A stretch of 64,000 bases of DNA from a bacterium HR40. Its GTDB lineage: Bacteria > Pseudomonadota > Alphaproteobacteria > Geminicoccales > Geminicoccaceae. The stretch lies in the NCBI GenBank assembly GCA_002898275.1, contig BEIQ01000004.1, positions 62,001 through 126,000 on the forward strand, in the 5' to 3' direction. Under the pieces are notes generated by a model. That model saw nothing but the letters and a program-made list of their open reading frames with translations. It searched no databases and had not been told where the DNA came from. The position numbers were made by a program, and so were the translations under genes. This document shows positions 55,876 through 64,000 of this stretch, one piece after another (the first letter of the stretch is position 1; every line of letters starts with the position of its first letter).

Positions 55876-56957
55876 CGCCGGCCCGTCGCGAGATGCGTTC
55901 GCCACAGTCTGTCGTACGCCTCCGCCATCCGGTCGACGGTATAGAGGCGACGCTGCCGCGCCCGGTTGGCCCGGCCCAAAAGGGCGCGCAGATCGGCCCG
56001 CTCGACGAGGGCGCGCAGCGCGATCCCGAACGCCGCCTCGTCCCCCGCGGGCACGATATAGGGCCGGTTGCCGGCTGCGACCATCTGGCGCACGTCGCCC
56101 ACCGCGAACGCGACGATGGGCAGGCCCGCCGCCATGGCCTCGAGGACGGCGGCCGGCATTTGCTCGGTATCCGAGGTGAGGAGAAAGAGGTCGAGGTCGG
56201 CGAGAAAGGACGCCGGATCGTCGATGCGGCCGAGCAAACGGACCCGCTCCGGCCGCCCCAAGGAGGCCCGCAGCTGCTCGAGTGCCGGGCGTTCCGGTCC
56301 ATCGCCGCCGACCAACAGTTCGACCGGTGGCAGCGGCGGCAACCGGTCGACCAGCCGCAGCAGGCGGTCGAGGCGTTTCTCGGGTCGCAAAGGAGCGAGG
56401 GTGCCGAGGCGGAGGCGGTCGCGTGCCGGCGGATCGGTCGGCCGATCGAGGGGCCTCACGCCGTTGGGCAGGAAGGCGATCCGCGACGGCGGGATTCCCC
56501 ATTCCTGCCGGGCCAGCCGCGCCAGGGTCCGCGACGGCACAACGAGCGCATCCACCCGGCGCAGCACCAGCCTGCGGGCGAGGTTGCGCCGCCGATGGCG
56601 GCGGAACGCCTCGTCGAGGCCGAAGCCGTGTTCGGCATGGAGGTGCGGACAGAGGCGATGCAGCAGGTGGGCGAACACCCAGTCCATGCTGCCCCAGTTG
56701 TAGGTGAGCAGGAGATCGGGCGAGAGCCTCGCGAGCGTGCCGCGGCGAGCGAACAGGCCGCGGATCTTCGAGGCATCGAGGATCTCGGCGACCACCTGCG
56801 GCTGCAGGCGAGCTGCGGCATCGCATCGGCCGTCCAGGGTCAGGATGGTGTGACGATAGACGCCACCTAGGGTGTTGAGCACCCCGAGCACCACCGTCTG
56901 CATGCCGCCGGTGGCGAAGCTCGGAAACACGTGCACGAGATGGGGCGGCCCGGCCAA
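55872..56957 (-). CDS. Glycosyltransferase family 4 protein
   Basis: A 361-aa GT-B fold enzyme. It has an N-terminal acceptor domain (HVFPSFATGGMQTVVLGVLN) and a donor domain with VPSRTLARLARQEWG, FLPNGV, LGTLAPLRPEKRLDRLL, LLVGGDGPER and SDTEQMPAAVLEAMAAGLPIVAF. The last contains the E-x7-E-like motif of GT4. Likely adds a sugar during exopolysaccharide synthesis. The TTG start has GGAGG 6 nt upstream and lies 13 bp after the prsR stop. The next gene, regB, overlaps its stop. Confidence 0.88.
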   Translation of the reverse strand: MAGPPHLVHVFPSFATGGMQTVVLGVLNTLGGVYRHTILTLDGRCDAAARLQPQVVAEILDASKIRGLFARRGTLARLSPDLLLTYNWGSMDWVFAHLLHRLCPHLHAEHGFGLDEAFRRHRRRNLARRLVLRRVDALVVPSRTLARLARQEWGIPPSRIAFLPNGVRPLDRPTDPPARDRLRLGTLAPLRPEKRLDRLLRLVDRLPPLPPVELLVGGDGPERPALEQLRASLGRPERVRLLGRIDDPASFLADLDLFLLTSDTEQMPAAVLEAMAAGLPIVAFAVGDVRQMVAAGNRPYIVPAGDEAAFGIALRALVERADLRALLGRANRARQRRLYTVDRMAEAYDRLWRTHLATGRR

Positions 56958-56970
56958 GGGACGCCTCCGC

Positions 56971-58323
56971 TCAATCGCGAAGCTGATGCTGACGGAGGAG
57001 ATCGTAGAGGGTCGGTCGGCTGATGCCGAGCAGCTTCGCCGCTCGCGAGATATTGCCTTGGGCGCGGACGAGGGCGCGGCGCACCGCCTCGAGTTCCGCG
57101 CGCTCGCGCACCCGTCGCAGATTCATGGTCGCGGGTTCGTCCTCCACCGGCCCGAGACCGAGATCGGCGCGGGTGATTCGGCGTCCCTCGGCCACCACCA
57201 CCGCGCGCTTCACTCGGTTCTGCAGCTCCCGCACGTTGCCGGGCCATTCATAGGCGTCGATAGCGGCGGTGGCTTCGGGGGTGAAACCGGCGATCCGGCG
57301 GGAGAGTTCGCGCGCATAGAGGTGCAGGAAGTGTATGGCGAGGAGGATGGCATCGCCCGGCCTTTCCCGCAGCGGCGGCAGGCTCAGGCGCATCTCGGCG
57401 AGGCGGTAAAAGAGATCCTGGCGGAACAGCCCCTCGCCGACACGGGCCTCGAGGTCGCGGTGGGTGGCGGCGATCACCCGCACGTCGACCGGCACCGGCT
57501 CGCTGCCGCCGAGCCGTTCGATCTCGCGCTCCTGCAGAAAGCGCAGGAGCTTCGCCTGGAGCTCCGGGGGCATGTCGCCGATCTCGTCGAGGAACAAGGT
57601 TCCGCCGTGGGCCCGCTCGATGCGACCGAGCTGCCTGCGGGCCGCGCCGGTGAACGCTCCGCGCTCGTAACCGAAGAGCTCGGCCTCGAGCAGGTTCGCC
57701 GGGATCGCGGCGCAATTGATGGCGACGAAGGGTCCCGCGGCGCGCGGGCTCAGGGCGTGGATGGCGCGGGCCACCACCTCTTTGCCGGTCCCGCTCTCGC
57801 CTTCGATCACCACCGAGATCTCGGCCGGCGCCACCTTTTGGATCAGCCGGCAGATCCGGAGGATCGCCGGGCTGTCGCCGATGAGCCCGGGCAAGCGGGC
57901 ATGGCGGTGGATCGCCTCGAGGGCTTGGTTCTCCGCCTCCAAGCGGGCGACATGGAAGGCACGATCGATGACAAAGCGCAACCGTTCGGGATCGGCCGGC
58001 TTCGCGAGATAGTCCCAGGCGCCGAGGCCCACGGCGCGCACCGCATGCTCGCGGCCTTGGCGGCCGGTGAGCACCACCACCTTGAGGTGCGGCAACAGCC
58101 CTACCGCCTCGGCCAGGGTGGCGAGCCCTTCCTCGGCCTCGTCGGGCTTCGGCGGCAGCCCGAGGTCGAGGAGCATGACGTCGGGCTCGTGGGCCCGGAG
58201 ACGGGCGATCGCCTCCTCGCGGGTGCCGGCAAAGACCACCTCGCGGTCGTCGAAGGTCCAGCGCAGCTGGGTCCGGAGTCCGGGATCGTCCTCCACCACG
58301 AGGAGCGGATGGTCGGGTTTCAC
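56971..58323 (-). CDS. prsR: PEP-CTERM-system sigma-54 response regulator PrsR
   Basis: A 450-aa NtrC-type activator: receiver with VVEDD and phospho-aspartate D53 in MLLDLGLP, then an AAA+ domain with Walker A GESGTGKEV, the sigma-54-contacting GAFTGA, Walker B GGTLFLDEIGDM, and ATHRDLEARV. A C-terminal Fis-type helix-turn-helix follows (GNISRAAKLLGISRPTLYDLL). The long DLGLPPKPDEAEEGLATL segment in the receiver is typical of PrsR of PEP-CTERM/exosortase loci. GTG start overlapping the prsK stop (GTGA). It would activate sigma-54 promoters for exopolysaccharide or PEP-CTERM genes, none of which could be identified inside the window. Confidence 0.92.
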   Translation of the reverse strand: MKPDHPLLVVEDDPGLRTQLRWTFDDREVVFAGTREEAIARLRAHEPDVMLLDLGLPPKPDEAEEGLATLAEAVGLLPHLKVVVLTGRQGREHAVRAVGLGAWDYLAKPADPERLRFVIDRAFHVARLEAENQALEAIHRHARLPGLIGDSPAILRICRLIQKVAPAEISVVIEGESGTGKEVVARAIHALSPRAAGPFVAINCAAIPANLLEAELFGYERGAFTGAARRQLGRIERAHGGTLFLDEIGDMPPELQAKLLRFLQEREIERLGGSEPVPVDVRVIAATHRDLEARVGEGLFRQDLFYRLAEMRLSLPPLRERPGDAILLAIHFLHLYARELSRRIAGFTPEATAAIDAYEWPGNVRELQNRVKRAVVVAEGRRITRADLGLGPVEDEPATMNLRRVRERAELEAVRRALVRAQGNISRAAKLLGISRPTLYDLLRQHQLRD

Positions 58324-59570
58324 TGGTCTCGCTCCGCGAGCGGCAGCCGTAACCGCACCACTGTGCCGCGGTCCCGCTCGATCTCGATCCGCCCGCCCGC
58401 CCGCTGGACGGCGTCGCGGGCCGCGAACAGGCCGAGGCCGGTGCCGCCGGCGCGGCCGGTGAGAAAGGGCCGGAAGAGACCGGCTGCTACCAGCTCCTCC
58501 GGGATGCCGGGACCACTGTCGCGGATCTCCAGGAGGGCCTCGGAACCGCGTCGGAAGAGCCGGACCTCCACCCGGCCACCCTCGCCGGCGGCCTCGCGGG
58601 CGTTGGCGAGCAGATCGCCGATCGCCGCCTCGAGAGCGGCGCCATCGCCGCGCAGCCAGACTTCGGGCAGTGGCTCGGCGAGGGCGAGCACCGGGCCGAT
58701 CCGGGCGCAGGCGCGGCGCACGAGGCGATGCAGCGGCACTGGCTCGTCGCGGCTCGTCGCCGGCTGGACCTCGAGGCGCGCCCGCAACGTCTCGAGACGG
58801 CGTACGGCGTGGGCGAGGGTGCCCAGCAGGTCCTCGTAGAACTCCGGGTTACCCTGGAGTCGCCGGGCGTTGTCGAGGGCGAGGGACAGCTTGGCGGCGA
58901 CGTTCTTGATGTCGTGCAGGACGAAGGCGACGCGTCGGTTGAAGGCCTCGAGGGCGCGCATTTCCTCGAGGCTTCGCCGCGCCTCGGCTTCCGCCAGGGC
59001 CGAGACTGCGGCGCGCGCGAGGGTGGAGAGCAGCGCCCGGTCTTCGTCATCCAGTTCCCGCGAGGGCTGCGGCGGCGCGAGGAGCAGGAGCGCGAGCGGC
59101 TCCCGGCGGTGCGCGAGGGCTACGGCTGCCCACAACCCGAAGCCGGCTGCCAACCAACCCGGGAGGCCTCCCCCGAAGGCAGAGGCGAGATCGCGGCGAT
59201 CGAGGACGACGCATTCGCGCGGCAGGGCGCGGGCGACGTCGGGTGCGGCGACCACGAGGCGACCCGCCGGCGGCACCCCGATCCCGGCCCGCCAGACGAA
59301 GCTGCCGTCGCCTTCGACGCGCCAGAGACAGCCGGCGCGGCAGCGGGTGATCGAGAGCACCGCATGGAGCACGCGGGTGGCGACGTCGCGCTCCTCGCCC
59401 TCTTGCTCGCCGGCGAGCAGACCCAGGAAGGTAAGCCAGGCCTCTCGATAGTCGTATCGCGAGGGGAGCGGTGCCGTGGTCGACGGCGAGAGAGCGGAGC
59501 TGCCACTCATCGGATCTCCGGCGATCGGCATATCGCCATCGTCAGCGAGCGAAGGCCGCTCATCGTGCAC
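58320..59570 (-). CDS. prsK: PrsK-type histidine kinase lacking the membrane domain
   Basis: A 416-aa kinase with a GAF-like domain (about residues 45-190) and a PrsK-type transmitter. The H-box reads FVLHDIKNVAAKLSLALDNA and is followed by NPEFYEDLLGTL...AVRRLETL. The HATPase domain has DLLANAREAAGEGG, DSGPGIPEEL and GGTGLGLFAARD. PrsK proteins normally carry an N-terminal block of about eight membrane helices and are near 680 aa; here that block is absent and no hydrophobic helix remains. The GTG at 59570 overlaps the upstream gene by 11 nt. ATG codons at residues 14 and 21 are alternatives. Signal input must come from elsewhere. Confidence 0.88.
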   Translation of the reverse strand: MHDERPSLADDGDMPIAGDPMSGSSALSPSTTAPLPSRYDYREAWLTFLGLLAGEQEGEERDVATRVLHAVLSITRCRAGCLWRVEGDGSFVWRAGIGVPPAGRLVVAAPDVARALPRECVVLDRRDLASAFGGGLPGWLAAGFGLWAAVALAHRREPLALLLLAPPQPSRELDDEDRALLSTLARAAVSALAEAEARRSLEEMRALEAFNRRVAFVLHDIKNVAAKLSLALDNARRLQGNPEFYEDLLGTLAHAVRRLETLRARLEVQPATSRDEPVPLHRLVRRACARIGPVLALAEPLPEVWLRGDGAALEAAIGDLLANAREAAGEGGRVEVRLFRRGSEALLEIRDSGPGIPEELVAAGLFRPFLTGRAGGTGLGLFAARDAVQRAGGRIEIERDRGTVVRLRLPLAERDQ

Positions 59571-60924
59571 CTTCGGCGAACAACACGATACGCAAGGTGC
59601 GCATCAGGATGGCGAGATCGAGCATCAGGTTCCAGTGCTTGAGATAGTAGAGGTCGTAGGCGAGCTTCAGGCGATGTTCGCCGTCGCTAGCGGCGTAGCC
59701 CTGGTTGAGCTGCGCCCATCCGGCGAGCCCTGGCTTCACGCGCGCCCGGGCGTCGAAATAGGGGATGCGTTCGGCGAGCTCGCGGGCGAAGGCGGGCCGC
59801 TCGGGCCGCGGTCCGACGAAGCTCATCTCGCCCTTGAGGATGTTGAGGAGCTGCGGCAGTTCGTCGATACGGGTGCGGCGCAAGAAGCGGCCGACGCGAG
59901 TACAGCGGGGGTCGTCCGGGGTGGCGAAGCGGGCACCGGCCCGTTCGGCGTCGACGCGCATGCTGCGGAACTTGACGAGCTCGAAGGGCCGACCGCCGGC
60001 ACCGAGGCGCCATTGGCGATAGAACACGGGCCCCCCATCCTCGAGCTTGATAGCAAGTGCCGCGAGCACCAGGACGGGGGCGGTCACCACCAGGACGAGA
60101 ATGGCGAGCACGAGATCGAACACCCGTTTCGCGACGAGGTCGAGGGTGTCGCCTTCGAACCGGGCGCCGAAGAGGAGCTCGGCGGGGCGCACGAGGTCGA
60201 GATCGACCCGTCCGGTCTCGGCTTCGTAGAAGCTGTTGTAGTCCACCACCCGGATCCCGAGGCGGCGACAGGCGAGCAGGTGACGGTAGGGCAACCGGCC
60301 GCGCCGATCGCGCACCGCATAGACCACGAGCTCGGCACGGCCGTCGCGCAGGCGCTCGAGGAAGGCCTCGACCGACAGCTGCTGACTGCAGGCCACGGTC
60401 ACCGGCAAAAAGCCGCAGATGCGGAACGAGGCGTGGTCGGTCTCGCGCGCCACCGCCTCGAGGCGGTCGCGCATATCGGGGTCTCCGACGACGAACACCC
60501 GTCGGGCGAGCCGCTCGCTGTCCCCCACACGGGCGAAGAGCAAGTGCCAGGCGAGGATGGACGGTGCGGCGAGCAGACAGGCGAGGAAGAGGCCGCTGCG
60601 CCAGATGAGCAGCTCCCGTACGGCAAAGCCGGCGACGGCCACCAACACGAAGGCGACGAGGAAGCCGACCGCGAGCCGCACCACCAGCAACGCCGGCCGA
60701 GCACGGCAGGCCGGCTCGTAGAGGCCGACGGCGACGAACGCGATCTGGGTCAAGGCGGCGAAGAGCAGCGCGTGCGAGGCCCAGGTCTGAACGGTTTGGG
60801 CGAGCGGCTGACCGGCAGCATACCGGGCCGCATAACCCGTATAGAAGGCGGCGACGAGAATGAGGGAGTCGATCGCCCACAGGGCGAACAAACGCCGATG
60901 AACGTGGACACCGAATAGTCGCAT
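59560..60924 (-). CDS. PEP-CTERM-type polyprenyl glycosylphosphotransferase (TIGR03013-like)
   Basis: A 454-aa priming enzyme that moves a sugar-1-phosphate onto undecaprenyl phosphate to begin exopolysaccharide synthesis. Four N-terminal membrane helices (about residues 10-125) and a Rossmann-like CoA-binding-type domain ([18 protein letters not shown]) precede the catalytic sugar-transferase domain. That domain shows the membrane hairpin, [60 protein letters not shown] and the end [14 protein letters not shown]. The ATG at 60924 is used; a GTG one codon upstream is possible. First gene of the leftward run. Confidence 0.92.
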   Translation of the reverse strand: MRLFGVHVHRRLFALWAIDSLILVAAFYTGYAARYAAGQPLAQTVQTWASHALLFAALTQIAFVAVGLYEPACRARPALLVVRLAVGFLVAFVLVAVAGFAVRELLIWRSGLFLACLLAAPSILAWHLLFARVGDSERLARRVFVVGDPDMRDRLEAVARETDHASFRICGFLPVTVACSQQLSVEAFLERLRDGRAELVVYAVRDRRGRLPYRHLLACRRLGIRVVDYNSFYEAETGRVDLDLVRPAELLFGARFEGDTLDLVAKRVFDLVLAILVLVVTAPVLVLAALAIKLEDGGPVFYRQWRLGAGGRPFELVKFRSMRVDAERAGARFATPDDPRCTRVGRFLRRTRIDELPQLLNILKGEMSFVGPRPERPAFARELAERIPYFDARARVKPGLAGWAQLNQGYAASDGEHRLKLAYDLYYLKHWNLMLDLAILMRTLRIVLFAEGAR

Positions 60925-60927
60925 CAC

Positions 60928-61197
60928 GCCCGCACCATCTCCACGATAGGGCTGTCATACGCCCATATGCAAGAGCAGGGGAAAGGCGCTGTCAATGGAA
61001 ACTGATGTAAACTTTACCGACACTTGACGTCGCTCACACCATCGTAAGACAAAGCCGTTCGGCGTCCTTCGGGGACTTCCCGCATACCCGGATGTGCGAA
61101 GCCGGGTCCCGCACTGGCGTTGTCCGTGTTGCCATGGCATGGGCAGCGGGGGATGCGGTACACGTCCTAGGTCCCGCTCTCTCCGTCCGGGAGCCCG
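60928..61197. promoter_or_regulatory. Divergent promoter region of the exopolysaccharide locus
   Basis: The 270-bp gap between the leftward priming-transferase operon and the rightward flippase operon is A/T-richer than its surroundings. On the minus strand TTGACA (60990-60995) is followed after 17 bp by TTGCAT (60967-60972), a 3/6 -10. On the plus strand TTGACG lies near 61023 with a weak -10. No TGGCAC-N5-TTGC sigma-54 element was found on either strand, so PrsR may not act here. Confidence 0.35.
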
Positions 61198-62724
61198 ATG
61201 TCAGCGACCCTCGAGGACCCTGTCGTGGCGCCGCCGCCGGATCTCGGTCGGCGCATGGCAAGCGGCGCCCTCTGGATGGTGGCGCTGCGTCTCGCCCAGC
61301 GCGCGATCGGGCTCGTCAGCACCATCATCCTCGCGCGCCTGCTCGTTCCCGAGGACTTCGGTCTCGTCGCCCTGGCCACCACCTTCGCCGCCATCCTGGA
61401 AGTCGCGGGCGATCTCGGCGTCGACACCGTGCTCATTTGCGATCGCCGGGCCGGACGCCGCGAGTACGACACCGCCTTCACCCTGCAGGTCTTGCGCGGG
61501 CTGTTGATCGCGGCCGTGCTCCTGGCCGTCGCTCCCTGGATGGCGGACTGGTTCGCCGATGCCCGTCTCGAGCCCCTCTTGTGGTGGGTCGCTGCCGGCT
61601 CGCTGGTGCAGGGCTTCTGGAACATCGGCATCGTCGACTTCCGCCGCGATCTCGAGATCGCGCGCGAGTTCACCTTCCACTTCTGGGGCAAGTTCGGTTC
61701 GTTCCTGGTCGCCGTCGGTCTCGCCTTCCTCTGGCGGAGCTACCACGCGCTCATCGTCGCCATCCTCGCGCGGCGCGTGATCCTGCTCGTCCTCAGCTAT
61801 CTCATGTCGCCCTATCGGCCGCGGTTCACGCTCGCCTCCGCCGCACGGATGCTCGATGTCTCGAAATGGCTCGTCGTCCAGAACGCCCTCTACTTCCTGC
61901 GCGACCGCATCGATGCCTTGCTGATCGGCAAGCTCATGGGGGCGGAGGCGCTCGGCCTCTACGACCTCGCCCTCGAAGTGGCGAGCCTGCCGACCACGGA
62001 GGTGGCGGGACCGGTGAGTCGGGCTGTCTTTCCGGGCTATGCCCGCATCGCCCACGATCCCGAGCGGCTGCGCCGCGGCTACACCGACTCGGTGAGCGTC
62101 ATGCTGCTCGTGACCCTGCCGGCGAGCGTCGGCATCGCGCTCTTCGCCGATCCCCTCGTGCAGCTGTTCCTCGGTGCCCAATGGCAGCCCGCGGTGCCGC
62201 TCATCCAGGCCCTCGTCGTCTTCGGCGTGGTGCGCAGTCTCTACACCACGGCCGCCTCGGTCTATCTGGCCCTCGGCCGGGTCCGGATCGAACCCGCCCT
62301 CGTGCTGCTCTTCATCGCCGTGCTGGTGCCGGCCCTCGTCCTGCTAACGGGGCCCTTCGGCGTGCTCGGCGCCGCCCTCGCCCTGACCGCGGCCACCGCA
62401 GTGGGGCTCGTCGCCAACCTATTGGTGCTGCGACAGCTGGTGGGACTGCGCCTCGTCGATCTGCTGCGGCCGCTGCGCCGGGGCATCTTGGCCACGGTGG
62501 CGATGGTCGTGCTGCTCGTGGGGCTGCCGCTCGAGCATCTCGGGCCAGCGGCGGCGATCGCCTGCGGGGTACCAGCCGGTGCCGTCACCTTCCTCGCCGT
62601 TCTGACGGTAGCCTTTTTCGCGGCCGGCTGTCCGGACGGTCCCGAGCGTCGCATTCTCGCCTATCTCGCCGGCTTCGCTCCGTTGGCGCGGCCACTCGCG
62701 CGTTTCTCGCAGGAAAGCCGATGA
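61198..62724 (+). CDS. Polysaccharide flippase (Wzx/MOP superfamily)
   Basis: A 508-aa membrane protein with about 12-14 hydrophobic helices. It begins with the WzxC/TuaB-type signature GALWMVALRLAQRAIGLVSTIILARLL(V)PEDFGLVALA. The central DRIDALLIGKLMGAEALGLYDLA and VSRAVFPGYARIAHDPERL are also characteristic of lipid-linked oligosaccharide flippases of the MOP superfamily. It would move undecaprenyl-linked repeat units across the inner membrane. ATG at 61198. The next gene overlaps its stop by 4 nt. Confidence 0.9.
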   Translation: MSATLEDPVVAPPPDLGRRMASGALWMVALRLAQRAIGLVSTIILARLLVPEDFGLVALATTFAAILEVAGDLGVDTVLICDRRAGRREYDTAFTLQVLRGLLIAAVLLAVAPWMADWFADARLEPLLWWVAAGSLVQGFWNIGIVDFRRDLEIAREFTFHFWGKFGSFLVAVGLAFLWRSYHALIVAILARRVILLVLSYLMSPYRPRFTLASAARMLDVSKWLVVQNALYFLRDRIDALLIGKLMGAEALGLYDLALEVASLPTTEVAGPVSRAVFPGYARIAHDPERLRRGYTDSVSVMLLVTLPASVGIALFADPLVQLFLGAQWQPAVPLIQALVVFGVVRSLYTTAASVYLALGRVRIEPALVLLFIAVLVPALVLLTGPFGVLGAALALTAATAVGLVANLLVLRQLVGLRLVDLLRPLRRGILATVAMVVLLVGLPLEHLGPAAAIACGVPAGAVTFLAVLTVAFFAAGCPDGPERRILAYLAGFAPLARPLARFSQESR

Positions 62725-63920
62725 CGGGCCGTCGCCACGCGCCCCGCCTGCTCTTCGTCGCGAGCCTCTACCCGAATGCCGCCATGCCGACCTTCGCCCC
62801 CTTCGTCGAGCATCGAGTGCGGCGGCTGTGCGCCGAAGGAGGGATCGAGGGCGTGGTGATCGCACCGGTGCCGCGCCACCTTCTGCCGTTGCCTGCGATT
62901 CTCGATCGCTACGCCCGCTGGCGGGAGGTGCCGGAGCGAGAGGAACGGCACCAGCTGTGGGTGCTCCATCCCCGCTATCCGATGCTGCCCGGGGCAGGCA
63001 TGTATCTCCAGCCCTTCGCTCTCTACCGGGCATTGCGACGGACATTGGCCGAGCTCGGGGCGCGCAGCGGTGATTTCGATCTCGTCGACGCCCACTACGC
63101 TTATCCGGATGGGGTGGCGGCAGCCATGCTCGCGCGCGCGTTCGGCCTTCCCTTCTTCGTCACGGCCCGCGGCAGCGATCTCAATCTCGTCGCTCGCGAT
63201 CCCCTCGTGCGTCTGTGGCTCCGCCGGACCCTGCCTCGCGCTGCCGCTTGCATCGCCGTCTCCGACGATCTCGCCCGCCGGTTCTGCGAGCTCGGAGTGG
63301 ATCCGGCGCGCGTGCACACGGTACGCAATGGCGTCGACTTCGCGCTCTTCCGTCCGCGCCCGCGCGAGGCCGCACGCCGCACGCTCGGACTTGCCGGCAC
63401 CGTCCTGCTCGCTGTGGGCGAGCTTTCCGAGCGCAAGGGCGTGCATCTCCTCGTCGACATGCTCGCCCACCTTCCCGGCGCCACCCTCGTGCTCGTCGGG
63501 GACGGGCCGATGCGGTCGACTCTCGAGGCCCGCGCCCGGGCGCTGGCCGTCCTCGATCGGCTGCGCTTTGCCGGTGCCGTACCGCAAGAGCGGCTCGCCT
63601 CTTGGTACAGCGCCGCCGACCTCGTGCTGCTGGCAAGCCGCCGCGAGGGTACGCCCAACGTCCTGCTCGAGGCCATGGCCTGTGGCACCCGCGTGGTCGC
63701 TTGCGCCGTAGGGGGGGTCCCCGAGATCGTGCCGCCGGAACCCCTCGGCTTTCTCGTGCCGCGTCACGACCCGGAACTGTTCGCCGCCACGGTACGCCGG
63801 GCGCTCTCCACGCCCTTTTCCCCCGACGCGCTTTCGGCACACATCGCTCGCTTCGATTGGAGGGAAACCGTGATGCGCCTGCGACAGCTCGTCGATCGAA
63901 CCCTGGGATGGGCAGCGTGA
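62721..63920 (+). CDS. Glycosyltransferase family 4 protein
   Basis: A 399-aa GT-B enzyme: FVASLYPNAAMPTFAPFVEHRVRRL at the N-terminus, DLVDAHYAYPDGVAAAMLARAFG, and VTARGSDLNL(V). AVSDDLARRFCELGVDP, TVRNGVDFALFRP, LLAVGELSERKGVHLLVDML, LVGDGPM and SRREGTPNVLLEAMACGTRVVA follow. The architecture is that of exopolysaccharide GT4 enzymes near PEP-CTERM loci. Coupled to the flippase by ATGA and to the following gene by GTGA. Confidence 0.9.
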   Translation: MTGRRHAPRLLFVASLYPNAAMPTFAPFVEHRVRRLCAEGGIEGVVIAPVPRHLLPLPAILDRYARWREVPEREERHQLWVLHPRYPMLPGAGMYLQPFALYRALRRTLAELGARSGDFDLVDAHYAYPDGVAAAMLARAFGLPFFVTARGSDLNLVARDPLVRLWLRRTLPRAAACIAVSDDLARRFCELGVDPARVHTVRNGVDFALFRPRPREAARRTLGLAGTVLLAVGELSERKGVHLLVDMLAHLPGATLVLVGDGPMRSTLEARARALAVLDRLRFAGAVPQERLASWYSAADLVLLASRREGTPNVLLEAMACGTRVVACAVGGVPEIVPPEPLGFLVPRHDPELFAATVRRALSTPFSPDALSAHIARFDWRETVMRLRQLVDRTLGWAA

Positions 63921-64000
63921 GGATCCTCTACCACCATCGTGTCGCCTCCCGCGACGGTCAGGCGGTCCACATCGAGGAGCTGGTCGCGGCGCTGCGCCGC
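63917..64000 (+). CDS. Glycosyltransferase, 5' fragment, runs off the window
   Basis: The first 28 codons only: MRILYHHRVASRDGQAVHIE followed by ELVAALRR. This matches the start of GT4 glycosyltransferases found in exopolysaccharide clusters. The GTG at 63917 overlaps the previous stop as GTGA, the coupling used repeatedly in this genome; an in-frame ATG at 63908 is the alternative. The rest is outside the window. Confidence 0.7.
   Translation, partial: MRILYHHRVASRDGQAVHIEELVAALRR

Noticed and set aside
60928-61197. Sigma-54 promoter controlled by PrsR in the divergent region
   Set aside because: A TTGCAT resembling a -12 element exists on the minus strand, but no GG-containing -24 element is found at the needed distance.

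Overview
The window is a continuous stretch of a very GC-rich, gene-dense bacterial chromosome. It is most likely from an alphaproteobacterium. Evidence for this is the argument-level gene order (lptM-lysA-TIGR02302/DUF4175; mutY-DUF721-dsbA-smc), the alphaproteobacterial type of SMC hinge, the RegB/RegA redox system and the FolP N-terminal extension. Order or family cannot be fixed from the sequence. Genes are packed tightly. Many neighbours are coupled by 4-nt ATGA or GTGA overlaps, and GTG/TTG starts are common. No insertion sequence, prophage, CRISPR array or tRNA was seen.

Region 1 (1-4.3 kb and on to 20.8 kb): the 3' part of ispA and then dxs (isoprenoid precursors) run rightward. They converge on a complete leftward dcw cluster: rsmH-ftsL-ftsI-murE-murF-mraY-murD-ftsW-murG-murC-murB-ddl-ftsQ-ftsA-ftsZ. 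A shared terminator hairpin lies between dxs and ftsZ. There is no mraZ upstream of rsmH and no lpxC after ftsZ. Region 2 (20.9-26.8 kb): RNase P RNA, an AmiD-like amidase, a TIGR02302 membrane/coiled-coil protein, lysA, the small lipoprotein lptM and an alpha/beta hydrolase, all leftward. Region 3 (26.9-37.4 kb): a pteridine-reductase-like SDR, an active-looking GGDEF protein facing a degenerate GGDEF/EAL protein, a single-domain response regulator facing an LppC-type lipoprotein, rsmI-yraN, mutY, DUF721, a Sel1-repeat lipoprotein and a Tat-exported DsbA-like protein. Three convergent pairs here overlap at their 3' ends. Region 4 (37.4-44.7 kb): an unusually long SMC, a small membrane protein and a long coiled-coil OmpA-type protein.

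Region 5 (44.7-50.4 kb) is an archaeal-type C1-transfer operon: fhcA, an amino-acid-kinase-family protein, a DmrX/AfpA-like flavoprotein, fhcD (Ftr) and fhcC, followed by a dihydropteroate-synthase gene with an apparent ACG start. Together these indicate tetrahydromethanopterin/methanofuran-linked formaldehyde or formate metabolism. fhcB, mch, mtdB and fae are not in the window. Region 6 (50.4-53.3 kb) is a compact metal operon: a two-domain multicopper oxidase, a ZIP transporter with an extra N-terminal domain and an MntR-like repressor. It is preceded by a promoter carrying a perfect 16-bp palindrome.

Region 7 (53.3-64 kb) is an exopolysaccharide/PEP-CTERM-type signalling locus. One leftward run encodes a priming sugar transferase, PrsK (lacking its usual membrane domain), PrsR (sigma-54 activator), a glycosyltransferase and then a RegB-type redox kinase with two tandem RegA-type regulators. 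Divergently, a polysaccharide flippase, a glycosyltransferase and a truncated second glycosyltransferase run off the window. The most interesting items are the rearranged fhc operon, the metal operon with its operator, and the redox system physically coupled to exopolysaccharide genes.
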